From Sciurus carolinensis (taxonomy: Eukaryota > Chordata > Mammalia > Rodentia > Sciuridae), in NCBI RefSeq assembly GCF_902686445.1, contig NC_062213.1:139646491-139710490 (forward strand): 64,000 nucleotides of DNA. The letters are read 5' to 3'. A program made the translations under genes and the position numbers. How positions within the stretch are numbered: the first letter of the stretch is position 1; the number at the start of each line of letters is the position of its first letter. A model generated the notes under the pieces. It searched no databases, had not been told where the DNA came from, and saw only the letters and a list, made by a program, of their open reading frames with translations. This document shows, piece by piece, positions 11,735-23,610 of this stretch.

Positions 11735-12400
11735 TTAGGGATGGACAGATTATTTTGGATTATCTAGATGGGTTCAAACTAATTAAATGAATTCAATATC
11801 AAAGTATCATGCTATACATTATAAATACATGCAATTTTACTTCTGATATTGAAAAAATCAAAATAGAACACTTTTTTTTTTAAATGAAGAGAATATTTTA
11901 TGACTATGGTAAGAGAGGGAGATGTGACTACTAAAGAATAGTCTGCCCATTTTTTCTTCCCTTGGTGTCAACTGGGACAACCTGACTACAGCCAGGAAAT
12001 TCAAGATGGCCTCACTCCTGTGACTGTGAGTTTGGCTGTCTACTGGGCATCTTAATTTCTCTCTGCGTGACCTTTCTCTCTCTGTTTTCATGGTTCTGAA
12101 CATTCAGAAATTCGTTTAACGCCCCTCTACATATTTCAGAGAATAAGAGGTGAAAAATGGAAGCTTAGAGGCCTCGTAAAGTCTGAGTTGAGAAGTCACA
12201 CCCTCTGACTTCTGCCACATTCTCTTCATCAAGGCAAATTGTAGAGCCTGTCAAGATTCAGGGAAGGGGAAATAAACTCCAACTCCTGATGCAGAAATGA
12301 CAAAGTCACATTTTAAAAGGGCAAGTAGGTTAGAAGTTGAGAGACAAGTCGTCAAAGTGTTATTTAATCACATAGGTGAAGGTGGGGACGTGTCGTTTTG
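11735..12400. mobile_element. Old interspersed repeat material, family not assigned
   Basis: TTTTGGATTATCTAGATGGG at 11752 again resembles MLT1. From about 11960 the order GACTACAGCCAGGAAATTC, AAGATGGCCTCACTC, GGGGAAATAAACTCCAACTC and GACAAAGTCACATTTTAAA is that of a common mammalian repeat I cannot name. Boundaries are approximate. Confidence 0.4.
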
Positions 12401-12480
12401 GGGCATACAAAGGTAACAGGGGGAAGAACAACTTGAGGGAAATATAATAAGATAAATTTTAAATATAGGGATATATAGAT

Positions 12481-12972
12481 AGTTTTAATCAGCTTTTTCA
12501 CTGCTGTGATCAAAAGACCTGACCAGAACAATTAGTAGAGGAAAAGTTTATTTGGGAGCTCACAGTTTCAAGGGTCTCAGTTCATAGATGGCCAACTTCA
12601 TTGCTCTAGGTTTTGGGTCTGAGTTGAAGCAGATTGTCATGACAGAAGACTGTGATGGAAGAAAGCAACTCAGTACAGAACACAAGGAGGAAAAAGAAGA
12701 AGGAGGAGGAGAAGGAGGAGAAGGAGGAGAAAAAGAGAAAGAGCCTAATCCTCCCACCACAGACAAAATATAAACCTCAAGGGCACACCCCATTGACTCA
12801 CCTGTTTAGCCACACCCTACCTGCCCACAGTTCCCACCCAGTTAATCCCTATCTGAGGAATAAAGCACTAACTAGGTTGAGGTTCTCATAATCCAATTAT
12901 TCCACTTTTAAACTTTCTTGCATTGTCTCACACATGAGCTTTTGGGAGATATCTCCATATTTAAATCATAAC
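12481..12972 (-). mobile_element. Solo MaLR-type LTR, minus strand, with GGA-rich tract
   Basis: Opens TTTTAATCAGC and ATCAAAAGACCTGACCAGAA, contains CACACCCTACCTGCCC, CAGTTAATCCCTATC and TTGCATTGTCTCACACATG, and ends TTTAAATCATAACA. This is the same family as 12-451, reversed. A GGAGGAGAAGGA tract at 12687-12745 has expanded inside and accounts for the charged open frames seen there. Confidence 0.8.
12687..12745. repeat. GGA/GAA-rich purine tract
   Basis: About 60 bp of imperfect AGGAGGAGA repeats within the minus-strand LTR. It produces lysine/glutamate-rich or proline/serine-rich translations with no biological meaning. Confidence 0.9.
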
Positions 12973-13034
12973 ATGGGTGTATACAGATATCTAAGAGATA
13001 AGGAAGATAAGGTTACAAATCAAACACTTCCATT

Positions 13035-13225
13035 GCTAGTCATTCAATATTCTAAGTACTTTGCAAATAGGAGCAAATTTAATGGCCATAAAAATGCTAT
13101 GAAGAGGAGAGGTTACTATTACTTTTATTGTTTCTCATTTTACAGTTGAAGAAATAAGAGTCTTATAGATCAAGTAACTTTCACATAGCTATTAAATGGT
13201 GGCATTCTTTAGTTGGACCATTTTC
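13035..13225 (-). mobile_element. MIR SINE, minus strand
   Basis: Shows the reverse MIR signature: TTCTAAGTACTTTGCAAA, then CTCATTTTACAGTTGAAGAA, AAGTAACTTTCACATAGCTA and TTAAATGGTGGCATTC. Diverged but in order. Confidence 0.65.
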
Positions 13226-14769
13226 CTGCTATACCTCGGGAGATAGATGAATGTGCTTTTCTAGAGTTCAAGAGAAATACGAGGTAATTACCCTATAATA
13301 TTTTGATATTTTAATCAAAACTTAGTTAAAATAAAAAAAATTAATGTAGGAAAATAGAGAGAGAGCTGAAGGATATACTGACATGTATCTTTCATCTCAT
13401 TGTCTTTTTCATATTTGAGCCATAATACTAAGAATTACGTGGACTTCAGAGCTCTTGACAACAGCATTCATAAGGCACACATTTTCTGCTGAGATGTTTA
13501 ATTGACCCAGGAAAGAAATGAACAACTGCTAGGTTAAGATACTTTGCTGACTTGGTTCTGTAACATTTTCAGTTTTTGTATCCAAAAAATCCAGAGATGG
13601 CAAGTTAAGATCTCTGGGCTATCTATCATCTTTCAGTGTGCCACAAAAACAAGAGTATGTTTTAGCTGTCCTCTAAACTCCTCACTACCTCATAAGACAT
13701 TCTAGGAACAATGACCACTTTCAAATGTTCTTGAGTATTGTTAAGACATCTTGAAATTGCATAAATTTTTGCTTTTAGTTTAAATTTGGCTCAGTCCAGG
13801 GAGCCTGACTTTGACCCCAATCCAAATCCCCTTGATAATTCTATAGCACATTCCCATGTAAGGAGATAGGGGTGAACCTTATCAAAAAGAATTGTACTGA
13901 CTTACAGTAAGGATAAGTACCCAGTGAACCTACAATTTGTTCTTTTTGGAAAGTGATTTCAACCTATTATATTAAATCTATGAAACTGATTTCTTATGTC
14001 TCGATGATATCTCTATAGCAACTAGAATTTTCTGCAAATCAGTTATTTTATAAAACATTTGCATATCAATCCCTTTCATAAACCACCTCTCCAAAACTTA
14101 CCAAGCATTCTCAGACAATTCAAGTTCCGCAAATCAATCTGAAAAACTTAAATTAGAACATCGTGGTGTTGGCACAGGAGTGTGGGCCAAACAATTTGGA
14201 TCTTTCCCAAGGTCAAAACTACATCCTTGATCCCAGGCAGCTGTCAATATAGATATGTTGTTTTATCAAAGCAGAATCAGGGTCTAGTGGGGAGTTATAT
14301 GCTATTATCACTGGTGGGTGGAGGGGAGGGTGTCAAAAGAAATAAAAAGAAAAAAAGTTATCTTAAAGTGCACATCCTTTTGCCTGTGAATTGGCAGAAT
14401 TATATTTATGTACAGAAAGAGGAATTCCTTAAAATATCACCAGCCTTGATCTGACAGTGAGGAAAATAGCCTAGTGTTAACATCAGCTGGAATAGAGCCC
14501 AAATCTTCCTTCTTAGTCACAGTTGCTATTCATGACTGCAACACCCAGCAGAGAGACACTCTGTTCAACCCATGCTCAGTAGTGAGTTCAGCCAAACACT
14601 GGGCCATGTGGCAAACATTCCCCAGCCTCTTAAACCACGGAGGCTGAATGGGTGTCTTCCCATGAATTTAAGCCAACTTTCCACAAGTCGCCACTGTCTT
14701 TCTTCTACCATTCCTCTGATTTCTGAGTCTAATCTGGAGTATAAGAGAAATTCAGAGAGGGAGAGATTC
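13226..14769. other. Unique DNA, no gene seen
   Basis: 1.5 kb without a nameable repeat. The 90-codon plus-strand frame at 14182-14454 ends in low-complexity lysine codons and matches no family I recognise. Confidence 0.55.
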
Positions 14770-14990
14770 TCTAAACAAAACAAATTTGTTCTCATTCCAC
14801 GCTTTTGAGCAGATAAATCCCTTCATCTGGAATACACTTCCCTTACCTACACTCAGAAAATCACTATCATCCTTTAAGCCCCAATTTAAGCATCACTCTT
14901 TTTACAGAGATTTCCCTAATCTGCCCTTTATGTGTTTCTGCTATAGTCTATATTTTTCTAATTTTTATACTTAGAAAAACTCATGAACAG
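14770..14990 (+). mobile_element. L2 LINE fragment
   Basis: Contains the L2 3' order: CATCTGGAATACACTTCCC, then TCATCCTTTAAGCCCCAATT, then ACAGAGATTTCCCTAATCTG. Decayed, with no reading frame kept. Confidence 0.6.
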
Positions 14991-14995
14991 AGGGG

Positions 14996-15620
14996 TGAAG
15001 AGGATTGTATTAGGTTTGTCAGAGAGACAGCATCAATAAAGTTGCATAGACAGAGAGATGATAGGTTATTAACTGGGGGAATTGACTCATGGATCATGGA
15101 GACTAAGAAGTCGCATGATAGACTGCCTGAATGCTCGAGAATCAGGGAAGTTTGGCATGTGGCTCCATTCAAGCCCAAAGACCTCAAAATCAGGCAATCT
15201 GATGGTGTAATTCTCAGTCTGAGACCAAAAGTTCAACCAGGGAGGCTTCTGGGGTAAGTCCCGGAGTCCCAAAGCCAGAGAACCTATAGTTCTGATATAC
15301 AAAGGCAGCAGAAGAAGGATGGCCCACCTCTGGGAGAACAGTGGGGTGGAGAGAGAGAGAACAAGAGAGCAACTGAGTACATTTGAGAAGATTCATCTAT
15401 CCTCTATCTTTGTTCTGTCTGCACACTCAGCCTATTAGATGTGACCTATGCACATTGGGTGAAGGTGGATTTTCCTTTATCAGTCCACTGGTTCAAATGC
15501 AAATGTCCTCTGGGAACAACCTCATGGACATACCCCAAAGCAGTGCTTTGCTAGCTATCTGGGTATCCTTTAATCTAGTCAAGATGTCATCTAAAATTAA
15601 CCATTATGAATACCATAACA
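14996..15620 (+). mobile_element. Old LTR-like repeat, same type as at 570-1545
   Basis: Runs from TGTATTAGGTTTGTCAGAGA through GAATTGACTCATGGATCATG, CCCAAAGCCAGAGAACC, TTCAAATGCAAATGTCCTCT and ATCTAGTCAAGATGTCATC to ATTAACCAT. The order is that of a common mammalian repeat of about 600 bp whose family name I do not assert. Confidence 0.55.
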
Positions 15621-15743
15621 AATTCATCTACACTAAGAATTAATTAGCATTTTATTTTCCTCCAGTATTTTCTTCTGTATGAAGTCCTCTTTGATCTCTA
15701 TTGCTAGTCCTATTTGCCTCCATCCCTGACCTAAGATAACCAC

Positions 15744-16177
15744 TGTTATGTTTTTGATATGAGGTATCTCCCAGAACTCCTGTGTTCATGCAGAAATGCT
15801 CAGAGGTAGAATGATTACATTACAAAAGCTCTAATCTGATCAGTTCACACTAGTTTGAATGGACTAACTGGGTGGTAACTGTAGGTAGGTTAGGTGTGGC
15901 TAGAGGAGATGGGTCACTGAGGGTATGCCCTGGAAGGGCTCATCTTCTCTATGGCCCCTTCCCCATATCCCCTGCTTCCCAGTTGTAATGAGTTGAACCC
16001 ACCCTTTTTTCCACCCACCCTTCTGCCATGATGTTTTAACTTATCTCAGACCCAGTGCAATGAAGTCAGCTTACCACAGACTGATCCTCTGAAACTGTGA
16101 TGCCAGAATAAATTTTTCCTCCTCTAAGTTGTTCTTGTCAGTATTTTTGTCACAGTGATGAAATGGTGACTAACACA
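15744..16177 (+). mobile_element. Solo MaLR-type LTR
   Basis: Starts TGTTATGTTTTTGATATGAG and ends GGTGACTAACACA. Flanks are ACCAC (15739-15743) and ACCAT (16178-16182), a 5-bp target duplication with one change. The polyadenylation region near 16109 (CCAGAATAAATTTTTCC) is intact, which makes this the useful comparison for the insert in the LTR at 8251. Confidence 0.85.
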
Positions 16178-16784
16178 ACCATTATCATGAGTTTGATTTA
16201 CATACTTCGAATCCATTCTTAATATACCCAAGTGTGCAGATACACAAACTGTCAGTAACACACCATTGCACTGTATGTTTTTAATTTATAGAAATATCAT
16301 ACTGTCCTACTTTCAACAGCTTTTCAAAAATTTTTTGATACATATATATATAAATATATCTCCTCCTATTTAATCACTATGGTGTGTTACATAATTCTCA
16401 TGTCTTTCACATGTATACACCAAATCTCACTGACTCTCAGAAAACTTTATGAAATTATTCTCTTCATTCACCATTGATTTACCCATTTCATAGCATAGCA
16501 CTCACTATTCTACAGGCAAATAGTAGGACATGGATTGGAGTTCACTCTTCCATTTGCCTTGAAATGAGTTTTTAGTATATATTTATTTAGAAATCTGATT
16601 ATAGTTTCATCTTGCTTTAATAAAGTTTATAGAATAATTCAGAGAAAATATTGATGAAGTTTTGTTGATTCAGATCTTCGTTCTTAGTTTAGTGAGGGTT
16701 TTGAGAATCTCATTTATGTCATGTACTGTTAGGCATCCAACAGGGTATGGCAAACTGACTGAAAATGCCTACTGAAGGCAGGAG
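16178..16784. other. No recognised feature
   Basis: AT-rich unique sequence with a short TATATA stretch near 16343. No gene signal. Confidence 0.55.
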
Positions 16785-16990
16785 AACTCCTGATTAGGGA
16801 TCAGTCCTGGTCTACCACTCAAATGGCTTGGGATATGTTACCTCTTCTTTTTAAAAGTCAGTGTTATCTGTGGGACAAACTGGGAAGTGATACTCTTCAC
16901 CTCCAGGATTAAAATTAAATAACTCATGTCACATTGTCACAGTGGTATCTGGCAATCAGATGAGTAAATGAATACTGGCAGTTATACTAG
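16785..16990 (+). mobile_element. MIR SINE
   Basis: Order GATCAGTCCTGGTCTACCAC, TTGGGATATGTTACCTCTTC, then AGGATTAAAATTAAATAACTC fits a diverged MIR. Confidence 0.5.
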
Positions 16991-17139
16991 TGTGATTTGC
17001 TTCATTCTAGAATGGGAATGATGCTACAAATTAACATCTGTGTGATAACTTTGTTATGCTTTCCTTAAGAGACTTTAGAGAGTAACCCCTAACACTAATA
17101 AACAATGTCCACTATGGCCTTCCTAGAAAGTACTATAGT

Positions 17140-17275
17140 GCAAAGGGTAGAGGATTTGGACTTAGCTCAACCAAAGCCCAAGGTAACAATAACTAGTTAA
17201 TTGTGTAACTTTGACAAAGAAATATCACCTCCCAGTCTGAGGTTTTTATTTTCTGGTCACATATTCTATTCTGCA
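17140..17275 (+). mobile_element. MIR SINE
   Basis: Order AGAGGATTTGGACTTAGCTC, ACTAGTTAATTGTGTAACTT, then CTCCCAGTCTGAGGTTTTTA matches the MIR tRNA-like and core regions. Confidence 0.6.
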
Positions 17276-17502
17276 GGGGAGTGACAGATTTTCTTGCCAG
17301 TTTAATGTCATTTATCTCCTTTGTTCAACACCAGCCTCCTTCATAGGACAAAATAGAAGCCTCAAAGCACACACTATGGTAGTGGCATAGGAAGATTTCA
17401 TGAGATAGACTCATGATAGATTTATAGCCTCTTTTTCTTTCTACTTCTATATTTTTTGTGACTAATGTGACTAGGTTAGAAGTTGGGATTTGGGATCACC
17501 CC

Positions 17503-17505
<3 letters not shown>

Positions 17506-17548
<43 letters not shown>
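17506..17548. repeat. (CA)n microsatellite
   Basis: About 42 bp of AC dinucleotides with no interruption until ATATCG. Likely length-polymorphic. Confidence 0.97.
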
Positions 17549-17550
<2 letters not shown>

Positions 17551-19845
17551 CGAATGTGAGTAGACTGAAACCAAATAAAGACTACATGGATCAGGAATCT
17601 CAAGGCAATATCAGGAACAGGCTTAAAGAAGAGAGACAGGTCCTCAAGAACTCTATGTGGCTCAGGCCCAACAAAGGCAGTGTGCCAAGAACAGATATAT
17701 GGCAGACACTGGACCTATAAATAAAATGTGTGTCCTTGCTTGTGGTACACTTTGCCCTTGACACCTTTAGAACACCAGTAATACACAGACAGCTGGTGTC
17801 TGAGTGGAGCTTAAGAACTCAGGATTAGGGTCTTGACCACTCAATTTTCCATGTATCTAGAATTGGCAAGAACCTCACAGAAAGGTTATGAAATGACCTG
17901 ACATGTAATGACATGACAAGTAGGAATTATTTTGCTTATTTTCTTAATTTTACAAGTTTTCATTCTTACAGATCTTGATAGGAGCAAACTAGGTAAAGTG
18001 CTAATGTGAGCAAAGTTGAATTTGGCATTCTCCTATTCTCCTCTCTGATCCCCAAAGTTTCGTCTTCTCTCTGCAGTTTTACAGACTCTGTCTAATCACA
18101 GAAGTCAGGGTTTCTCAGTTATATGTTTCATCTTTGTAAATATGAGACTGCCTCTAGTCCAGGAATACTCATGAATGTCAGCACTTTTGAGCTAATAATA
18201 TTTGACAATCTGCTTGCTATCCAGTCAGCCAGTCATAATGTCTTATGCAAACCCCACCCTACAATGTCATGGTTGAGTAGAGAATCTAAGGAGTTGCTGC
18301 TTCACGCACTCTTGCAGAATCACCTGTTTGTCATGGCAGGTAAGCAGATCTTTCGCTTTAAGGGAGTACTACTGAAAATTAAATAAGATACAAAGCAATG
18401 AACTTCTCTGGAGTTTCAATGCCAGTATGAGGAAAGTAGGAAAGGAGTTCACTATAAAAAATAATTGTTGACTAAGTGAACAAAAAAGAAGATAAACGAA
18501 TGAGAGAGATTTTGAGAAAGAACTCCTTAACAGAATTCCTTAAGCCATTCAAAAATGGAATCCTTCCACTCAATTGCTGCTCCAGACACAAAAATCACTG
18601 GCCTATCTTTTGCATAGCTTTGTTTTCCAAGAATGCCTGTGGGAATTCCCTAAGTGTAATCCACACCAGAATGGTGGAGGGGCAAGAGTCCCTGACCTTG
18701 GGTAACACCTGGAATTTGACCTAGAGTATACCTTTCTATGTAAATGCTGCTTTCTTATAAGGCTTGGAGGCATTTATGGTTTTAAGGCAGGAATTCTCTC
18801 AGGCTTAGGACATAAATTAAAGCCATATAGTGTCAGCTTCAATCAGGGCCTCTGTGTTTTAAATTTTTTGACTTTCACTTTAGAAAGACAACACTGCATG
18901 GGGAGGTTAGTCTTTTTGATCACTCTCAACATTTTCCCAGTCATTCTCCACTCGCCTTCAAAAGAATCTCCCACAAGAATTACATGAATATTGTGCCCCC
19001 AAGGTGAATGCACTGTTTGGAACAACAAAATATTGATTTCCCATTGTGTAACTTCCATTTAATTTAAACCAAAATGCAAGGAGGCGAAAGGGTTGGAAAG
19101 AAAGTCCGCTGATGTAACCCTTTCCAGTGATCCTTGAAAACTTCACACATTTCCAAGGCTGCATTTGTTGACAGACACTTATTTCTATCACAATTTGGCC
19201 TTACACATCTCTTGAAAGCTTGGTTTAAGAAAAACCTGAAATGTCCCTTAAAGCCTGGCTTTTCTAGCCCAGGGTGATTCTAGGAATTGATATGGTGAAC
19301 ATTAAACCCTAGTGCTTGCCCAATTCAGCCCTGGTTTAATTCTTAGAACTTACTCCAGCATAGGCTCAAAACACAGTGGCTGCTCCATAAACGTATGGAA
19401 AGGGCAGCCCTGCATCCCTCCGGCAGCATCTACTTTGTCTTTACCATCCTGTTACTGTTGTTCCAGTCCAAGTGTCCTTGGAAACCCTGGTGAGTCATGT
19501 CCTATCATTTTGCAAATTCCATAAGAAAATTAAACATTTCCTGGTGTGCTTCCTTCCTCATCACCAAAGGTCAAAAGTACTTTCCTAAGTTTTTTTTTTT
19601 TTTTTCATTTAACATTGTTTTCTAAAATCATAGTAAATGAACTTAACATTTTCTCTGCTTTGTATTATAGGAGTAATTGTTGAAGTCCATGACATGTGAT
19701 TGCTTTAGGTTCAGAGGTATACTGAGTATTTTTCTCAGGTTTTATCATTTTAATCATTTATTAGATAAGGTCATCAATTATCTCACTATTAACTTCCAGA
19801 TATTTTAGGCATTTGTTTATTTATTTAAAATTGATTTAATAATTC
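17549..19845. other. Unique DNA, no gene seen
   Basis: 2.3 kb without a repeat I can support. Open frames of 70-87 codons occur on both strands but none resembles a protein family. A T run lies at 19590-19605. Confidence 0.5.
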
Positions 19846-20062
19846 AGAAATAACTGCCTTGTACCAGACTGTACTAAACATTTTATATACATCATTATAT
19901 CAGTAATTTTATGAGATTGGTTCTATTACCCTCATTTTATTGATAAGAAAATGGAGACTCAGAGAAGTTAAGTAATTTACCTATAGTGTGTAGGTAAATA
20001 TTAAAGGCAGAAATGCGAACAATAATCTTCACTTTCAAAGTCTGAGTTTCCACCTTCATACA
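19846..20062 (-). mobile_element. MIR SINE, minus strand, nearly full length
   Basis: Clear reverse MIR: TGTACTAAACATTTTATATA, then CCCTCATTTTATTGATAAG, AAATGGAGACTCAGAGAAG, TTAAGTAATTTACC and AAAGGCAGAAATGCGAAC. One of the better preserved MIRs here. Confidence 0.75.
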
Positions 20063-20509
20063 ACTCTAGATATAGCATCAGTGGATCATCATTTTGAGCC
20101 ATGGCATTAGCTAATCAAAAGAGAGAGAGAATAAAAGATATAGCCTTTACAAAATTTGCAGTATAAGGTAACAAAGGGAAAAAAATCTACATACCACAAA
20201 AACTAATGCTTGGTATAGATATGTTACCTGCCTGAAAAAGATAAAAGTCCTTCAAATATTAAGAGGTCAAAAAGTATGGATGATTCAAAATAGTACATCA
20301 AATGAGGCTTTTCAAAAACAGGAGAAAGAAAGATAGGGTAAATTTATTAATTCACCTAACTCCTTGTTCAGGAGTAGATATGGTAGCAGGGAAACTAGGT
20401 TCGAATGATGTGACCAGGCCCTATTTTTCCCCTTACCCTTTTTAGACACATTTCTTCAGTGTTGGGCCCATTTTCCTTTATGACTTCCAGTTAATATGCT
20501 TCCTGATTT
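20063..20509. other. No recognised feature
   Basis: Unique sequence upstream of the truncated L1. No signal seen. Confidence 0.5.
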
Positions 20510-21087
20510 ACATCCAGCTATCCCACTCCTTGGCCTATACCCAAAGGACTTAAAATCAGCATATTACAGAGATACAGCCACATCAATGTTCATAGCTGCT
20601 CAGATCACAATAGCCAGATTGTGGAACCAACCTAGATGTCCTTCAATTGATGAATGGATAAAGAAAATGTGGTATATATATACAATGGAATATTACTCAG
20701 CCATAAAGAATGATAAAATTATGGCATTTGCAGGCAAATGGATGAAACTGGAGAATATCATGCTAAGTGAGATAAGCCAATCTCAAAAAACCAAAGGAAG
20801 AATGATATCGCTAATAAGTGAATGATGACACATAATTGGGGGTGGGAAGGGTTAGTGTTGGGGTTGGAGTTGGGTTTAGGGAGGGGGGCAGGAATGGAGG
20901 AAGGAAGGACTGTATAGATGGAGGGGAGGGGTGGGAGGGGAGGGGGGAAGGGAAAAAATGGCAGAATGAATCAAACAACATTACCCTATGTAAATTTATG
21001 ATTACACAAATGGTATGCCTTTACGCCATGTACAGACAGAGAAACAACATGTATCCCATTTGTTTACAATAAAAAAAAAAAAAAAAA
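20510..21087 (+). mobile_element. 5'-truncated L1, 3' end of ORF2 plus 3' UTR
   Basis: Begins inside the last part of ORF2 at the [15 protein letters not shown] segment and stays open to the normal ORF2 end (QSQKTKGRMISLIS, stop about 20823-20825). This covers the last roughly 105 residues. The 3' UTR has a G-rich GGTTGGAGTTGGGTTTAGGG tract, a purine-rich run, a GTATCCCATTTG segment and an A18 tail (21070-21087). The 3' UTR type matches the full-length copy at 36561. A target duplication was not found. Confidence 0.9.
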
Positions 21088-21613
21088 GCAGTGCTCCTTT
21101 TGGGAAGATCAATTAGTAAGCCATCACCTCTAGGTTTGATGGCAATTCCTCATCAAGATTGTGACTTTGTCAGTAGAGTGTAAAAAAAAGAAACGGATTT
21201 CAGCTCTCATTTATGGCCCCAAGCCAGATACATTAGGTCAGCAAACAACCTATATAACTGTATGTGATACACCTGATCTTGTTTCTATCCGGTACCAGTA
21301 ACTCCATGATGATGTTGTAAAGCCATTGCTCCCCAGAGAGCAATGAGTTAACCCTTTCAGAATTTGGTTCTGCATCTATATAAATAAGCTCAATCACTGA
21401 AAAATAGTCCAGAAAGATAGTCTTGTATGACCTTTAAGACTCTTATTGTAGTTATATCAGGAAATTCATATAGTATATTTATAAAATAAAATTAATAATC
21501 ATGTTAACAACCACCAAGGTCAAGTCATGGAATATTTCAAGAAGCCTACCATGGGCCCACAGATTTCTTGTACTTCACTTTCAGTTATATCGCATACAAG
21601 CCATTTATGAAAT
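21088..21613. other. No recognised feature
   Basis: Unique DNA between an L1 tail and a SINE fragment. No gene signal. Confidence 0.55.
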
Positions 21614-21677
21614 TTTGGAGGGTACCAGGGATTGAACTCAGGGGCACTAAACCACTGAGCCACATCCCCAGCCTTTT
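21614..21677 (-). mobile_element. Truncated ID-part of a composite SINE, minus strand
   Basis: GGTACCAGGGATTGAACTCA, then CCACTGAGCCACATCCCCAG: the inverted ID half only. The 7SL-like half is missing. An A21 run lies nearby at 21717-21737 but is not joined to it. Confidence 0.75.
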
Positions 21678-21716
21678 TGTATGTGTGTATTATAAAATAT
21701 ATGCACCCTCAAGGTT

Positions 21717-21737
21717 AAAAAAAAAAAAAAAAAAAAA
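21717..21737. repeat. Poly(A) run
   Basis: About 21 consecutive A not linked to a recognisable element. It may be the tail of a decayed SINE. Confidence 0.85.
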
Positions 21738-22139
21738 GGAAATCATTTCCTCAATAATTCACTCAACATGCATCAAATTGACTTTTATTGCTCATGATTG
21801 GCCTGGCTTGAGTCGGCTCTCTATGCCCTAAACCAATCATTATTGTCCAAGGGCGAGAGTATGCTAATTGACTTTATTAGAGATTACCACTGCAATCTGA
21901 ATAGGATGAGTGAGACTCACTGAGCACACAGCAGGGAAACTCAGGATGAGAAAAAGGGAGGTAATATTGATCACTGAGGATTTGTATTCTAAGATCTCAT
22001 GATTTATATGTACTATGTATTAACAACAAAAAAAATACTTAATAATAAAAAATGTGGAGTGATATTTTCACCTCTTATTTTCCAACATTCCTTCCTTGAG
22101 TATGTTATGTCATGATTCTGTATAAATTAACCACCCACC

Positions 22140-22460
22140 ATCTCAAAAACATGCTCTCTACCTTCGTCTTCTGAGATTTTCTTTGCTCTTACTGTTCCCC
22201 TTAAATATACTACCTTCCCTTGCTTTACTAAGTTATTAGCACACTTCTGAGCACAGCCTAAACCCATCCTCAGAAAGCATTTCCTGGTTACCCTGCCTTA
22301 CACTGTTACCTTATTCTTTCAGATTACAGTATATTCCTTGTGGTTCACTCATGTTTAATATCACTTCTTATGCTATTGTTTGTTAATCTTTATGTGTATT
22401 GGTTTTTCTCTCCAACCTGATGATTGTCTTCCTGAGGTTACTACCTAGATAACCAAGCTA
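22140..22460 (+). mobile_element. L2 LINE fragment
   Basis: L2 3' order: CATTTCCTGGTTACCCTGCC, then TATTCTTTCAGATTACAG, then CTATTGTTTGTTAATC and a CTCTCCAACCTGATGATTGT segment. Strongly diverged. Confidence 0.45.
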
Positions 22461-23257
22461 GTTTTATATTTAAAGTAGATGGTGTTTATAATTGCAGTTA
22501 TAAACACATTGTTCATTTTTGGGAAAACAATGCCTTTCAACTTATCTAGGTGGTAGTGGACTTAGGAAAGTGCTAAGGTCATTACCCTGCAGAATGAGAC
22601 ATCAGTATATTACTTTATGTAACTAGATATTCAGTTTCATGATATGTTAGTTATTGTCTTAGAAGTTATATAGGCAAGTAATAAAGTAACAAAGATGGAA
22701 GGGAAAAATTTTGAGAGGAAAAATATAAAAATCCTATTGGCATATAAGTGTTATCAATATTTTTCTGTCGTGTATCCCATGATAGTTTGTTGGTTTGGTT
22801 TGGTTTGGCTTTGGTCAAATGATAAGTCTTTTAAAATATTAGAGATAAAAATTCATTGACTCAAGTCATGAGAATTTAGAGCTCTATGGCACAGTTTGGG
22901 AAACTCTGAACAGTGGTGAAATGTTGTATTTACCCTTATGTAAATCTTATGTGTGAGACAGGTAATGGCAACAGGTGTTATTAACTTCAATAGAATTCAG
23001 ACCTGTTCAGTTATGCTCTTAAGAACATGATTTCAAAACCAGATCTGTCAATTACAAAGACAATGCTTGAAAGAACTAAGATTTCTTGTTTAATCAGAGT
23101 ATTAAACAATATATTGTTCAGATATATAATCTTGTCTTTATCTTTTTAGAACTCTAAAGAAGCATATAGATAACATTAAATAATGGTAAATATTTTAATG
23201 ATATCTCCCTAGAAATGTTTATATTTAACGAACAATAGAAGGGAGATGAGAAGGCAC
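22461..23257. other. No recognised gene
   Basis: Unique AT-rich DNA. A short (TTGGT)n run lies at 22790-22810. Confidence 0.5.
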
Positions 23258-23610
23258 CAACATTTATTTAGCCCTAGATTGTACCTGGTACTTCATATGA
23301 CTTAATTGATATATTTGTTTATTCATCCTTAACATACGATTTTTGAGAGCTGGCACATAAAAAAGATGATGTTATTGTGTTAGGAAAAAACTGCATATTC
23401 CCTACATTCATCATGGGTGTATATTCTAGGAAATAAGTTGAATACAGACAAAATTCATACTTGCAAACAGTGCTGGGAAGGAATAAATGTAATTTTATTT
23501 TTAATAGGTCTTTAAGGAAGCATATTGCACTCTATTCATAAATTAGGAGGTTAAGGAACTTGTCTAAGTCTACCAAGGTTATAAAAGTTGGCAGGTATTA
23601 CCCTGAACCT
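23258..23610 (-). mobile_element. MIR SINE, minus strand, probably split
   Basis: A core-like piece (CCAACATTTATTTAGCCC, TACCTGGTACTTC) at 23258-23335 and a tail piece (GAGGTTAAGGAACTTGTCTA, GTTATAAAAGTTGGCAGG) at 23540-23600 are in MIR order, separated by about 190 bp of unrelated sequence. Confidence 0.45.

Noticed and set aside
12560..12891. Charged or proline-rich open frames
   Set aside because: They lie in a GGA-rich tract inside a minus-strand LTR.
20836..21072. Glycine-rich 78-codon frame
   Set aside because: It is the translation of the G-rich L1 3' UTR tract.
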